From: an uncultured Saprospiraceae bacterium
GTDB taxonomy: Bacteria; Bacteroidota; Bacteroidia; Chitinophagales; Saprospiraceae
Assembly (NCBI GenBank): GCA_937959275.1
Contig: CALGLU010000018.1
Coordinates: 124,001-188,000, forward strand
Direction: 5' to 3'
Length of the DNA: 64,000 nucleotides
Position numbers and translations under genes: made by a program. The notes beneath the pieces were generated by a model. That model did no database searches and was not told where the DNA came from. It was given only the letters and a program-made list of their open reading frames with translations. Shown in pieces: positions 38,028 through 48,485 of this stretch. Each line of letters begins with the position of its first letter. Positions within the stretch are counted from its first letter, which is position 1.

Positions 38028-38070
38028 GATAAAACCTTAATCGAAAGAACTTAGCGTAGATTTCTCAGAA

Positions 38071-41000
38071 TTACCTGATGAGAATCATACGCTTAGTTGT
38101 TTTTTCATGCGCTGTGATCAATTCATAATAAATCAACCCTTTCGTTGATAATTGATCTCTTCGCATTTCTATTACATTTAATCCTCCAGAGCCAATTCCT
38201 TTCTCGGAATGCAGTAATTCACCTGCGACTGTGTAGAATCTCATTTCATAATCCATATCTACTGGCAAATTGAAACTAATCTCAGTTTCCTCTTGCCATG
38301 GGTTTGGCGTATTTTGATAGAGCTTGATATCTGAATTACCATAGCTCATTGTACTTCTTAAATCAAATACATCAGTCGTGCTATATGCTTGAGCAGCTAA
38401 AACTTTTGAGTTCGTTAATAAGTCGTGATCTAATTCTCCTTTATGTGTAAACACAAGGCTAAACAATAACTCATCTTGACTCGTAGTCACCCCACCGATC
38501 TTATCATAAGAAATGGTAATGAAGCCATCAGTTGATTTTGTCAAACCGATATGCTCACTGTTCATATCGAGGACACTGCTCATAACTTCGGTATATGTCA
38601 ATTCACTTGCATCAAAATCTAAGGTAAACTGAAACCCTTCTATGTCAATAAAGTTAGTCGAGCTAAAGTCAAACTTAACTTGATTACCGTTGATGACTGG
38701 ATGGATTTCAAAATCAAGCGTCTTTGGCGATGTCCGCGTTTCTGCTTTAACAAGGCTAGACGGATCTGCTGATAGATTCACATCACCCATCTTAATTCCA
38801 ATAAAATCAATCGCCATATTTTTATCCAGACTCTTAATTTCATATGAGTCAGGCAATACGTCTCCTAATGGATTTTCTATATCAAAAAATTGGTAATTCG
38901 CATCCACCATTTTCCATGCTGGCGTATTATCAAATCCATCCTTAACAGCTAAGATGACTTTTCTCATTTCTAATAAATCCACTGCAGATATTGAACCAGA
39001 TGAATTCACATCAGATGCAATGATTTTATAAGGAGAATCAAACGGCACAATACCAAGTATGTGCTTTTGCATCAAAATGATATCAAGCGTACTTAATCCA
39101 TTGGTATAGACATCTTCTTTATGAGGCCTAAGGGTATACTCTCCACCCATTGGCATAGAAGGAAATGCATAAAGTCCATATTCTTCAGTCATATACTCTT
39201 GGGTATCGTTAGAACCAATTAAGGCAACTGATGTATTCTCAATACCACCTCCGTTTTCAGTTTGAATACGTCCTTCAACATTAGATTCATTCGATGTAAA
39301 GAATTGGCAGAATCCACTTGGATCAACAACTGTTTGGATAGCAAAACATGGCTCTCTAAATGTTGTATCTAAACCTCCTGCGCCATCACTAGTTACATCA
39401 AAAATAAACATCGTAACTTGAATATCTCCAAGATCGCCGCAGACATATGTTCTCGTCTGATCAAGCGGATCATTAGAAAAGGATCCAAATATTGTGGGAT
39501 TCGAACCATCACAGGCTACTCCGCCTTCAACGCAAACGATTTCATTCGCATCAAATGTAACCGATGGCACATTACCATCTTCTATGGCTTTTACAATTTT
39601 CTTACATTCAAATGTAGCTGGAGTCCCTCCAGTTGCGATGACGGTAACATTGAAGCTTTGTGACACAGAAAGATTACAATCTGGATCAGTAGCTGTGATT
39701 GTTACTACATGTGTACCTGTAGGCATCGTCCCAGTCACTCCAGTAGAGGTCACCACTAAATCTACATCATTCTGATTCGGACCAGTAGCCGCCACTGTAA
39801 AAACTAAATTATTCGGAAGACAATAACTAACCATGAACGGAACACTTATTGTTGCTTCACATTCATTACTAGAATCTGTGCTCAAATCTGGTAAGACCTG
39901 ATTAAATTCTGGTGCATTTTCTGGACCTGGACAATCAGCTGATAAGCTCACCATGCAAGTGTCTCTATTTCCAGAAGCATCTACTGCGATAATAAGAACA
40001 TCAGATGTCATATTCCATATCGTTCCAGGACGCGGCTGCTGGTAGACTCGATTAGGGCCATTTGCCAATAAAGGAGTTAATTCACCATCACAATTATCTG
40101 TAGCAATCCTTAAATCTGGAATTCTTGGTCGACACTGTGCATCTAGGGAAGCACTGACATTGCCATTCGGACAATCAATCATTGGTGCAGTTGCATCAAA
40201 GAACCCGATTTCAAATGAACAAGTAAAGACTTGACCATTTGATGCTGTAGCAGTCATCGTAATTGTTTGAGTGGACACTTCAGTAATCAAGGTATTCGGT
40301 GCAGGATCTTGTACAACATTTGCAAGTGTAATATTACTCGTACAAGTATTTAGGATCTGCACAAGTGGTCTATAATTAGGTACTCGTCTTTCACAATTTA
40401 CATTCAATGCTAAATCTGGTCTGTCCATAGGACACGAAATAGCTGGTTGACCTGCTTCAACTAAATTGATGGTAGCTGTACATGTTGTTGTATTACCACT
40501 GCCATCCGTAACTGTATACGTGACCATACTTTGCCCTTGACCATCTGCATTTAAATCCGTACACATAAACGCACCAGGTGTAGCACTGAAGTTTATATCC
40601 ATACAATTATCACTGACGTTATTTCCATTCACCCCAAACACAATATCCAAAACAGCAGAATCAGAAAACATAACACCGTCAAGACCAACTGGAATTGGAC
40701 CTACAGCATTAGGCGTATTACAGACAGGATCTGTATCATCGACTGCTCTAAGTCTAACTTCACATGTATCTCGATTTCCTGCAGCATCAACGGCGATGAC
40801 TAAAAGATTCGACATACCATCCCACACTGTACCTTGACGAGGCACTTGATAGACACCAGCCAGATTGCCATTATTTCTCGGAGGCAAAGTACCGTCACAA
40901 GTATCTGAAGCAACTCTTAGATCAGGAATACGAGCAACGCAATTAGCATCCAATAATGCATCTTGAATTGCAGCAGGACAGGTCACAGTTGGTGGAGTCT

Positions 41001-44000
41001 CATCAACGAATGTAATGGTAAACGTACATGTTATCATTTCACCACCCTCTGTTGTGGCCGTCATGGTAATTGTTTCAACACCAGATCCATTATGGATCGT
41101 ACCCACGGGCGGATCTTGCGTAATATCAGCAACCGCTATCCCACTTGTACAGGTATTATTAATAGTAACTAGATTTCGGTAATTAGGAATTCTAAAATTA
41201 CATTGATCGTTTAACACTTGCGTTCTGTCATCTGGACATTCTATACTCGGCATACCATCCTCTACCAAATTGATTGATGCAGTACACGGGGTAGAATTGT
41301 TTGACCCATCAGTTACTGTGAAGACTACAGGTATCGTAGCCATTCCATTGACACCTAAATCCGTACAGACGAAATTAGGAGGATTGGCAGCAAAAGTCAA
41401 TGAATCACAATTGTCAGAAACATTATTTCCAGCTACTGCAAATATTTGATCTAGAATTTCTTGATTTGTGAACGAAACACCACTCAATCCTACTGTGATT
41501 GGGCCGACCGCATTTGGCGTTCGACAAATAGGTGCCGTATCATCATTCACAATAATTCTTGTCACACAGGTACTAGATAAACCACATTCGTTTTCGACTG
41601 TGAACGTAATTCTTGTTCTACCAATAGGATAATTAATAAGACCTAAATCGCCAGACGTATTGGCATTAAAATTATTACTTATCGAAATGCCTGTTTGACA
41701 ATTAGCATCTACACCGAGTGCTTCTAGATTAATCCTACCAACACAATTTACATTTGCAGAAACAGTTTGATTGTCTGGACAATCAAGTGTAGGTGCTTCA
41801 GAATTATTAATGATAATTGTCTGAACGTATGTTTGAATCTGAGGGCAGCCACAATCCTTTAGTAGCGTCCAAGTCCTGTTAAACACTAGACATCCGTCTG
41901 CATTTTCTGTCTCTTCATCATCAAATGTAATTTCACTATCCTGAATATTCCCTCCACAACAGTCTCCTGTGAATGTAGGACTTGGGATTCCAAATTCAGT
42001 TAAATCGCCATCAGGAAGCATACTCATACATAAGGTATCAATCACAAATGTTGTTTCTGTTGGAATATTAAAACATTCTGGTTCTGTATCACACAATCCT
42101 TTAGGATCAGTCAACGTCATTGTCGTCACACACGAGTCAACATTTCCAAATTCATCTGTTATAAATATTGTTATTTCCTGAGGGCATTCGAGATCCGAAC
42201 AGGTAAAACATCGCTCTACATCTGTCGTGTCCGTTGAGAAACTATAGACAACAGGCAATCCACAAGGATGATAGCTTTCTCCTTTTATTGGGGCAAACCA
42301 TTCGGCCTGTGAGCACATGTAAATATATTCATCATCCACACCATCTCCATCACAGTCAGCTTGACTAGGATCAGTACCTCCATTATTTAAGGGAGAATTT
42401 GGTGGATCAGGGAAGCAATGCAATGGCATCGTTAATGCTTGACAAGCAGCAATAGGGGCTACACAATTGATGACACTAAAATTATGTACTGCAGCATTGA
42501 CATTATTACAAGCGTCAGTCACTTCTACCACAACACTATGGTCACCAATAGGTAGACTTGATAGATCAATTATTAATTGAAGCTCGCCATCATTCAAAAT
42601 ACTTATGCTATCACTAGGAATGATAAGTTCAACTAGATCTCCAGAATTAAAGGGATTTAAATTTACGGTAAAGTCTAAGTCCTCACTTGCTGTACATTCA
42701 TCATTTATCACTACTGTAAACCATATATCTTCACTTAAACAGCTAGGGGCCGTATCAAATATATTACACACTGTATCTGCAGGATTAATAAAAGTAATTT
42801 CTGGAGGTATATTATTCGTAATAATAATCGACTGATCATATTCTCTAATGGTATCGACTTGTTCAGGATCACAGTCATCGACTACAATCCAATGTCTAAC
42901 AATTTTAAAACAGGTATTCGGTCCTGAACCAGGTACTTCAAAAACGTCATCCTTATACCCATACCAAAGGTCTGAACATACTCGATTATCATCAAACATT
43001 GGCCTTTCATATATACCTGTTAAGTTAGAAGGTCTTAACAAATCAGTTTGTTCAAAGCAAGTAAAGTCCTCTCCTCCGAGTCCAATTGAATCTGCATCCT
43101 GAGGTAAGTAAATATCAGGTGGAAACGTGATGTCAATATCTTCTCTAGGAAAAGTATCCAAGACGCTAATCACTTGAACACAAGTCAGCGTATCAGATCC
43201 ACTAGATATTTGAAAGGTTCTTTTAATAGTACCAACATTACAAGCAGAAATATCTATTTCTGGCTCCAACTCTTCAAGAACAGCAGGACAGACATCTAAG
43301 GATGTAGGCATGCCAAAAATGCTTAGATCTGATAAATCTTCATTACATAAAGCCACATCATCAGGTGGACATTGAATCAACGGTGCTACCTTATCTTGTA
43401 TATTTACAGTCAGGTTACATTCATTAAAATTACCCCACTTATCCATTGTCCTAAATGTTACAGGAGCTCCACCAATGACATCTGAGCAACAAAACCGAAT
43501 GACTTCACTATAGCCACATATATCTTCTACCTCTATGACAAATCGTTTTGTAACAGAAAGCCCATCATATGGCATTGTTCTTCTAACGGCTGTAGTACCC
43601 ATGAAAAATGGAATATCTCTATTGCCACTCCAAGCTAATCCACTCAGTCCAGCTCCATCTGGTCCTGCCACTGTGTATGTAATCACATCATCAGCAATGG
43701 TATTCGAATTAGCCAAGAATTCTACAACCTGATCGTTTACCCAATTTCGTTCTGATATTTTTTCAAAGTCAGCTACATAGCCACCCATTGCAACTGCGAT
43801 ATTAAATGCTTTTGGACCAATGACAGTATCTTCAGATAGATAGTAATCATGTCCTCCATTTCTACCTAGATATATAAATCCAGAATAGCGATCTAATGCA
43901 TCTTCAGGAGCACATGGACAAATCGTCCCATCATCATCTCTTTTCGCAAATATTTTTACCTTATTAGAACAGTCATCAAAACTACCGTCATCAAACACTT

Positions 44001-45417
44001 CAGCTTTTACCTTTACTTCTCCTGTATCGTTATTCAGTGTTATGGCTTTGCCATCAATTTCACATACTGGTGGAGCATTATCTTCAACCCATACTTCTAC
44101 CGTATCTCTCACCTCATTAATCCCACCTAAAGCACCATTAAAACAGGCATCCGTACCTATATAAATCAAATGGCTTAAACCTTCAGGCAAACTTAATGCT
44201 TGTCCAGTATATTCTACTTGGGGAAGCGATCCACCTGTTGTATAGCAGTCTGGGCAAAGAGCTACAAATAATCGTAGATCTTCATCAGCCTGACAATTAT
44301 CAGTTAATGTAGGGATAGGAATAGGTGTGATCGCTGCACAAACATCTTCAGAAGCAGAATTAGTAGAAAAATTTAATTTTTCAGGCACGTTCGTCATCTC
44401 CGGCGCCTCTAAATCCATGATCGTAATCTGTTGAATAATAGTGGTATCAATCGGGTCAAGCGCACAACCTTCAATTACTGTCCAGTATCTTATAATTTTT
44501 GTGAAACAAGCATCTCTAACCAAAACCGAATCTTGATAGATAACATCCAATTTACAATGCGACATTTCATCAATAGGGAAAAGATTATATTGAATTGCAG
44601 AATTAACCTGGAAATAAGGAGTACCAGAAAGCTCAATTGGATCTGGGTTATTATTAAAGTCTAAATTTTCTGGAAATAATTCTGAGTTTAACAAGCCACA
44701 ATCAATCACCGTATCCTGTGGAAACACAAATACCGATGTATTATCTGTTTCAGATATTAATTCGAAAGGGACTCTCTGTAAGGGAACAGTAACACGACAT
44801 GGTTCGGATTCATTGCCACAGTCATCCACAGCCTTTACAGTACGTATAATGGTTTTCAAAATCGTTTCGTCACATATGTCTTGAGACAAATACTCATCTA
44901 GAATAATCAGCTCCGGATGAGGATCACAATTATCCTGAGCTATGTCACTCATTGAAATATCTAATCTGGTATATGAGAAACAACCACCTACAGCGATTTC
45001 ATAATCACCGGATTCACAGCCAGGTATGGTTGGTGCAATTTTATCCTCCACATACATGACACCCCAGCAAGAATTTTTAGAAGATTCATCTGTTAATGTG
45101 TAGGTTATACTTGTACTTTTATGATTGCAATTCAATATATCACTTGGTGTAAGATTGCCATTTTCATCTTCTAAAAGTATTAGATTGCCGTGTTCATCTT
45201 TTAAAGACACTGAATATTCTATCAAACTTGATAAATTTCCAGCTGCAATCATTTCTGGTGTGATTTTAACTTGAAGAGGACAATCACCATCGACTAGATT
45301 ATCGCATGTACCTAAAGACAGATTGAAGTTACCAACACAAGATATTGTGTTCTGGGCTACACTTATACTAAAAGAGATTATCATGAGTATAATAGCCGCA
45401 CAAAATTTCCGAGACAT
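38071..45417 (-). CDS. Giant secreted protein with HYR-type repeats, dockerin-like segment and T9SS type-A sorting domain
   Basis: 2448 residues from the ATG at 45417 (a frame-opening codon at 45462 would add 15 residues before the signal peptide). After the signal peptide (about 1-22) come many Cys-rich beta-sandwich units with HYR-type cores (A-P-x-x-x-C-P, D-N-C, D-A-A-G-N-R-D-T-C). A 268-residue block is duplicated in tandem (about 1292-1560 and 1561-1829). A dockerin-like segment (L-D-I-I-L-M-Q-K-H-I-L-G ... V-D-L-L-E-M-R-K-V-I-L) lies near 2105-2165 and a cohesin-like beta domain near 2230-2350. The last ~85 residues form a T9SS type-A tail starting Y-Q-N-T-P-N-P-W. The layout parallels the giant at 157. 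A surface adhesin or structural role is inferred. Confidence 0.9.
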   Translation of the reverse strand: MSRKFCAAIILMIISFSISVAQNTISCVGNFNLSLGTCDNLVDGDCPLQVKITPEMIAAGNLSSLIEYSVSLKDEHGNLILLEDENGNLTPSDILNCNHKSTSITYTLTDESSKNSCWGVMYVEDKIAPTIPGCESGDYEIAVGGCFSYTRLDISMSDIAQDNCDPHPELIILDEYLSQDICDETILKTIIRTVKAVDDCGNESEPCRVTVPLQRVPFELISETDNTSVFVFPQDTVIDCGLLNSELFPENLDFNNNPDPIELSGTPYFQVNSAIQYNLFPIDEMSHCKLDVIYQDSVLVRDACFTKIIRYWTVIEGCALDPIDTTIIQQITIMDLEAPEMTNVPEKLNFSTNSASEDVCAAITPIPIPTLTDNCQADEDLRLFVALCPDCYTTGGSLPQVEYTGQALSLPEGLSHLIYIGTDACFNGALGGINEVRDTVEVWVEDNAPPVCEIDGKAITLNNDTGEVKVKAEVFDDGSFDDCSNKVKIFAKRDDDGTICPCAPEDALDRYSGFIYLGRNGGHDYYLSEDTVIGPKAFNIAVAMGGYVADFEKISERNWVNDQVVEFLANSNTIADDVITYTVAGPDGAGLSGLAWSGNRDIPFFMGTTAVRRTMPYDGLSVTKRFVIEVEDICGYSEVIRFCCSDVIGGAPVTFRTMDKWGNFNECNLTVNIQDKVAPLIQCPPDDVALCNEDLSDLSIFGMPTSLDVCPAVLEELEPEIDISACNVGTIKRTFQISSGSDTLTCVQVISVLDTFPREDIDITFPPDIYLPQDADSIGLGGEDFTCFEQTDLLRPSNLTGIYERPMFDDNRVCSDLWYGYKDDVFEVPGSGPNTCFKIVRHWIVVDDCDPEQVDTIREYDQSIIITNNIPPEITFINPADTVCNIFDTAPSCLSEDIWFTVVINDECTASEDLDFTVNLNPFNSGDLVELIIPSDSISILNDGELQLIIDLSSLPIGDHSVVVEVTDACNNVNAAVHNFSVINCVAPIAACQALTMPLHCFPDPPNSPLNNGGTDPSQADCDGDGVDDEYIYMCSQAEWFAPIKGESYHPCGLPVVYSFSTDTTDVERCFTCSDLECPQEITIFITDEFGNVDSCVTTMTLTDPKGLCDTEPECFNIPTETTFVIDTLCMSMLPDGDLTEFGIPSPTFTGDCCGGNIQDSEITFDDEETENADGCLVFNRTWTLLKDCGCPQIQTYVQTIIINNSEAPTLDCPDNQTVSANVNCVGRINLEALGVDANCQTGISISNNFNANTSGDLGLINYPIGRTRITFTVENECGLSSTCVTRIIVNDDTAPICRTPNAVGPITVGLSGVSFTNQEILDQIFAVAGNNVSDNCDSLTFAANPPNFVCTDLGVNGMATIPVVFTVTDGSNNSTPCTASINLVEDGMPSIECPDDRTQVLNDQCNFRIPNYRNLVTINNTCTSGIAVADITQDPPVGTIHNGSGVETITMTATTEGGEMITCTFTITFVDETPPTVTCPAAIQDALLDANCVARIPDLRVASDTCDGTLPPRNNGNLAGVYQVPRQGTVWDGMSNLLVIAVDAAGNRDTCEVRLRAVDDTDPVCNTPNAVGPIPVGLDGVMFSDSAVLDIVFGVNGNNVSDNCMDINFSATPGAFMCTDLNADGQGQSMVTYTVTDGSGNTTTCTATINLVEAGQPAISCPMDRPDLALNVNCERRVPNYRPLVQILNTCTSNITLANVVQDPAPNTLITEVSTQTITMTATASNGQVFTCSFEIGFFDATAPMIDCPNGNVSASLDAQCRPRIPDLRIATDNCDGELTPLLANGPNRVYQQPRPGTIWNMTSDVLIIAVDASGNRDTCMVSLSADCPGPENAPEFNQVLPDLSTDSSNECEATISVPFMVSYCLPNNLVFTVAATGPNQNDVDLVVTSTGVTGTMPTGTHVVTITATDPDCNLSVSQSFNVTVIATGGTPATFECKKIVKAIEDGNVPSVTFDANEIVCVEGGVACDGSNPTIFGSFSNDPLDQTRTYVCGDLGDIQVTMFIFDVTSDGAGGLDTTFREPCFAIQTVVDPSGFCQFFTSNESNVEGRIQTENGGGIENTSVALIGSNDTQEYMTEEYGLYAFPSMPMGGEYTLRPHKEDVYTNGLSTLDIILMQKHILGIVPFDSPYKIIASDVNSSGSISAVDLLEMRKVILAVKDGFDNTPAWKMVDANYQFFDIENPLGDVLPDSYEIKSLDKNMAIDFIGIKMGDVNLSADPSSLVKAETRTSPKTLDFEIHPVINGNQVKFDFSSTNFIDIEGFQFTLDFDASELTYTEVMSSVLDMNSEHIGLTKSTDGFITISYDKIGGVTTSQDELLFSLVFTHKGELDHDLLTNSKVLAAQAYSTTDVFDLRSTMSYGNSDIKLYQNTPNPWQEETEISFNLPVDMDYEMRFYTVAGELLHSEKGIGSGGLNVIEMRRDQLSTKGLIYYELITAHEKTTKRMILIR
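39930..41540 (-). repeat. Tandem 804-bp internal duplication
   Basis: Two in-frame copies of 268 codons lie at about 40735-41540 and 39930-40735. Matching codons are 804 bp apart (for example 41510 and 40706, inside T-P-N-A-V-G-P-I). Shared landmarks are G-N-N-V-S-D-N-C, F-x-C-T-D-L and R-I-P-D-L-R. The copies have diverged in both DNA and protein. Confidence 0.8.
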
Positions 45418-45599
45418 AGAGCTTACCATATTTTCCTTATTTATCGAGCAAAGTTTTATCAAAACTGCAAAGGATCAATGATCAAGCTCAGGTGGTACTC
45501 TATTAAGAGATTTATATCTTCACATACACAGAGGTATAATCAGAATATTGGACAAATATAACAATTATTTGTAATATGTAGACATATTATAAAAAAAAA

Positions 45600-45611
45600 T
45601 AATACGTATTA
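45600..45611. other. Palindrome in divergent intergenic region
   Basis: TAATACGTATTA is a perfect 12-bp palindrome between the divergent giant gene and the thioesterase gene. It may be an operator or chance in AT-rich DNA. Confidence 0.25.
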
Positions 45612-45674
45612 GTCTATCTATCATGCAGGTACTTCCAAGTTGTGAATACCGAAGGAAATCAAATTCAATTATTT

Positions 45675-46409
45675 ATGTCCAAATTTTATGGATACATCGG
45701 CGATTTTGTGGTCAGGACAAGTGAAATCGACTCCAATAAAAGACTAAAGATTCCTGCTCTTATCCAATTATTGCAAGAAGCTTCTATGCAAAATGTATTA
45801 TCGCTAAAGCTCTCCGTATGGGATTTAGAAGATGAAAAATTATCGTGGGTCCTTCTCAAAAAAGAAATAAAAATTAATACCCTCCCAACTGTAGGTCAAC
45901 CGATTAGAATCAAAACCTACCCCGCTGGATTTCATCGCATTTTTGCCTATCGCGATTTTATCGTCATGGACGAACACAATAACATATTGGCAACTGCTGC
46001 AAGTGTCTGGGGTCTCATTAATACACAAACAAGGAAATTAATGACTATCCCTCCTTATGAATTCTATAATATCATACCTGATGAGATCTTGGAGAAACCT
46101 AATTTTAAATTATCTGCTAAAATGGAGGCACAATATAGCAGGCCAACCAATATTGTTTGGCATAATCTGGACTGGAATGGCCATGTGAATAATATAGTCT
46201 TAATACAAAGTATGCTTGATGCAATTCCAAACGAGTATCTTAATTCGAAACAATTGCAGAGTTTACAATTGCAATTTAAAAGCGAGAGTATACTTGGTGA
46301 CGATCTGGAATCTAACTGCCGAATCACCGATAATGAAATCCTTCATCAGATCATTAGGCCCGCAGATAATAGCATTATTGCTTTAGCCCGCTCTATTTGG
46401 ATCAATTAA
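45675..46409 (+). CDS. Acyl-ACP thioesterase-like protein (FatA/FatB family)
   Basis: 244 residues from the ATG at 45675 (a GTG at 45642 also opens the frame). The double hotdog layout is supported by the early R-T-S-E-I-D-S-N-K-R-L-K-I-P motif and the second-domain D-W-N-G-H-V-N-N, which matches the N-x-H-V-N-N catalytic region of plant and bacterial acyl-ACP thioesterases. The expected reaction is release of fatty acid from acyl-ACP in the cytoplasm. No signal peptide. Confidence 0.82.
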   Translation: MSKFYGYIGDFVVRTSEIDSNKRLKIPALIQLLQEASMQNVLSLKLSVWDLEDEKLSWVLLKKEIKINTLPTVGQPIRIKTYPAGFHRIFAYRDFIVMDEHNNILATAASVWGLINTQTRKLMTIPPYEFYNIIPDEILEKPNFKLSAKMEAQYSRPTNIVWHNLDWNGHVNNIVLIQSMLDAIPNEYLNSKQLQSLQLQFKSESILGDDLESNCRITDNEILHQIIRPADNSIIALARSIWIN

Positions 46410-46475
46410 ATTTATGTTATAATGCACCCAATTTTTATTTTTGGCCGTCTTAACTACATAACAAGCTATCGTCCT

Positions 46476-47903
46476 ATGAAATATAGTAGTGTATTCATTT
46501 TAATTAGTTTTCTTTTTGCTTGCTCTCCTCAAGTTACAGAACCTGTTGTAAGTGAACCTGCTCCAGTACAGCAGGTTAGAAAAGAAATAGACAATCCTTG
46601 TATGACGCTTGGTAAGTTAAGCCCACAAGAACGTGATGAAGCAGAAACTGCCTACACTTTATATCGCGATCAAGTCAAATTAAAATACTATGAAGACGCA
46701 CTGCCCCTATGGAGAAAAGCCTTTGAAATGGCTCCAGCTGGCGAGGGGCGAATTAAATACCAATTTGATGATGGGATTAAACTATACAAACACTTCTTTG
46801 CCCAGACAGAGGATCCTGCATTGAAAAAGATATATGCAGATTCAATTATCATTATATATAATAAACGTGTTGAATGTCACCCAGGTGATGCAGACTACGT
46901 CAATGCTCGACTCGGATTTGATAGTTATTACACACTTGGAGGATATGTTGGTGAAAGCGAAGCATTTGATCGAATGAAGAAAGCCTTTGATTCTAAAGGG
47001 ACTGAGGTTGATTATTTTGTGATCAATCCGTTCACGAAATTAGTGTACGACAATGTTGTTGCTGAAAAGATGAGCCATGAAGAAGGCCGAAAATATGCCC
47101 ACCTTATTTTTGGTGCCATTGAAAAAGGTCTAGATGATTGTGGAAATTCTTGCGAATCTTGGGAAACCATAAACGATTATGCCCCTCAGCGCTTAGAAGC
47201 ACTTGAAGGTCTCAAAGGATTCTATGGCTGTGACTATTACGCACGTAAATATGTGCCGGAATACAAAGCAAATGCTGAAGATTGCGAGACCATCGCCAAC
47301 ATAACCAGAAAACTCAAATGGGGAGATTGTCCACCGGATCACCCTAATGTCATGGAATTGGTTACCGCCAAATCACAAAATTGTTATGTCGCTCCACCTC
47401 CAGAAGGACCACTCAAACTTGCGTTTAATGCTTATAATGAAGGACAACTTCAAGAAGCTATTCTGTTATTCCAAGCCTTTGTTGATAAAACGGACGATAT
47501 AGATAAAAAGGCAAAGTATACCTTACTCATTGCTAAAATCTACTATGGTGACATCAAAAACTTCCCTCAATCTCGCAAGTATGCACTTAAAGCTGCAGAA
47601 CTAAGAAGCAATTGGGGTGAGCCCTATTTATTAATTGGAAAGCTATATGCTTCTAGTGGTCCTTTGTGTGGTCCAGGTAGAGGTTGGGATAGTCAGATCG
47701 TAACTTGGCCCGCAATTGATAAATTCCAGAAAGCAAAACAAGTTGACCCGTCTATTGCAGAAGAAGCAAACAAATGGATCAATCAATACACTCAATACAT
47801 GCCCAAGAAGGAAGATATCTTTCAGCGAAGTATCTCCAAGGGTGATAGTTTTACTGTTGGCTGTTGGATACAAGAACGAACAAGAGTACGGACCTCAGAT
47901 TAA
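46476..47903 (+). CDS. TPR lipoprotein of unknown function
   Basis: 475 residues from the ATG at 46476, which opens a lipoprotein signal peptide with lipobox L-F-A-C. The mature part is helical with TPR-like pairs (about 50-200 and 330-440) and several Cys residues. It ends in a distinctive F-T-V-G-C-W-I-Q-E-R-T-R-V-R tail that I recall from other Bacteroidota TPR lipoproteins. No enzymatic motif; a scaffold role in the periplasm or at the outer membrane is likely but not shown. Confidence 0.75.
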   Translation: MKYSSVFILISFLFACSPQVTEPVVSEPAPVQQVRKEIDNPCMTLGKLSPQERDEAETAYTLYRDQVKLKYYEDALPLWRKAFEMAPAGEGRIKYQFDDGIKLYKHFFAQTEDPALKKIYADSIIIIYNKRVECHPGDADYVNARLGFDSYYTLGGYVGESEAFDRMKKAFDSKGTEVDYFVINPFTKLVYDNVVAEKMSHEEGRKYAHLIFGAIEKGLDDCGNSCESWETINDYAPQRLEALEGLKGFYGCDYYARKYVPEYKANAEDCETIANITRKLKWGDCPPDHPNVMELVTAKSQNCYVAPPPEGPLKLAFNAYNEGQLQEAILLFQAFVDKTDDIDKKAKYTLLIAKIYYGDIKNFPQSRKYALKAAELRSNWGEPYLLIGKLYASSGPLCGPGRGWDSQIVTWPAIDKFQKAKQVDPSIAEEANKWINQYTQYMPKKEDIFQRSISKGDSFTVGCWIQERTRVRTSD

Positions 47904-48063
47904 TCTTAGTATGGTAATGGCTGACATTTTGCATACCCTCATATTGCTGGGCGATATACCATAATCTGTTAAAATTATATGTAGAATCAGGACGAATTAA
48001 AGCATTTGAAGCCCGCAATTTTACTTAATTCGTAAATTACACTTAGCTATTTATGAAACATTG

Positions 48064-48086
48064 TTGCAAAAACACTATTTTTGCAA
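48064..48086. promoter_or_regulatory. Perfect inverted repeat overlapping promoter of the MerC-like gene
   Basis: TTGCAAAAA-CACTA-TTTTTGCAA is a 9-5-9 perfect inverted repeat ending one base before the ATG at 48088. It overlaps TATTTTTG (48076-48083), an exact fit to the Bacteroidota -7 box TAnnTTTG. That geometry suggests an operator for a dimeric repressor, perhaps a metal-responsive Fur/Zur-type protein given the downstream gene (inference). Confidence 0.6.
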
Positions 48087-48087
48087 T

Positions 48088-48453
48088 ATGAGAGCACAAA
48101 GAAAAGGAACACAGCTAGGAATTATAGGCATGTCAGCTTCTATACTTTGTGCAATTCACTGCATTAGTTTACCATTTATCGTATCAGCTGGAGCTTTAGG
48201 ATTGACTCAAGTCATTAAGAATCCACTTGTAGAATTCTCTTTGATCGCTATATCTATCATAATCGGGTATTCTGTTATTAATAAAGGTTATGCTTCCCAT
48301 GGTAAGAAACATATTATGATACTCTTTTCCTGCAGTGCTATTTTCCTTTTCGTATTTGGTATCCTCTTTCATAACCATGATTCTTTAATTGGATCATTTG
48401 GAGGAATCGGGATAGCAGTTAGTTTTTTCCTCAATTGGAGAGCAAACTCATAA
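48088..48453 (+). CDS. MerC-domain membrane protein
   Basis: 121 residues from the ATG at 48088. Four predicted membrane helices, with the MerC-type motif S-I-L-C-A-I-H-C-I-S-L-P in the first helix (paired cysteines separated by A-I-H). MerC proteins transport mercury or, in many Bacteroidota, are thought to handle another metal. The C-terminal half has G-I-L-F-H-N-H-D. No mer operon or Fur-family gene is visible nearby. Alternative ATG at 48130, which would give a normal leader if transcription starts near 48088. Confidence 0.75.
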   Translation: MRAQRKGTQLGIIGMSASILCAIHCISLPFIVSAGALGLTQVIKNPLVEFSLIAISIIIGYSVINKGYASHGKKHIMILFSCSAIFLFVFGILFHNHDSLIGSFGGIGIAVSFFLNWRANS

Positions 48454-48485
48454 ATTAATAGCTGTAGATTCGTGAAAAACGGATC

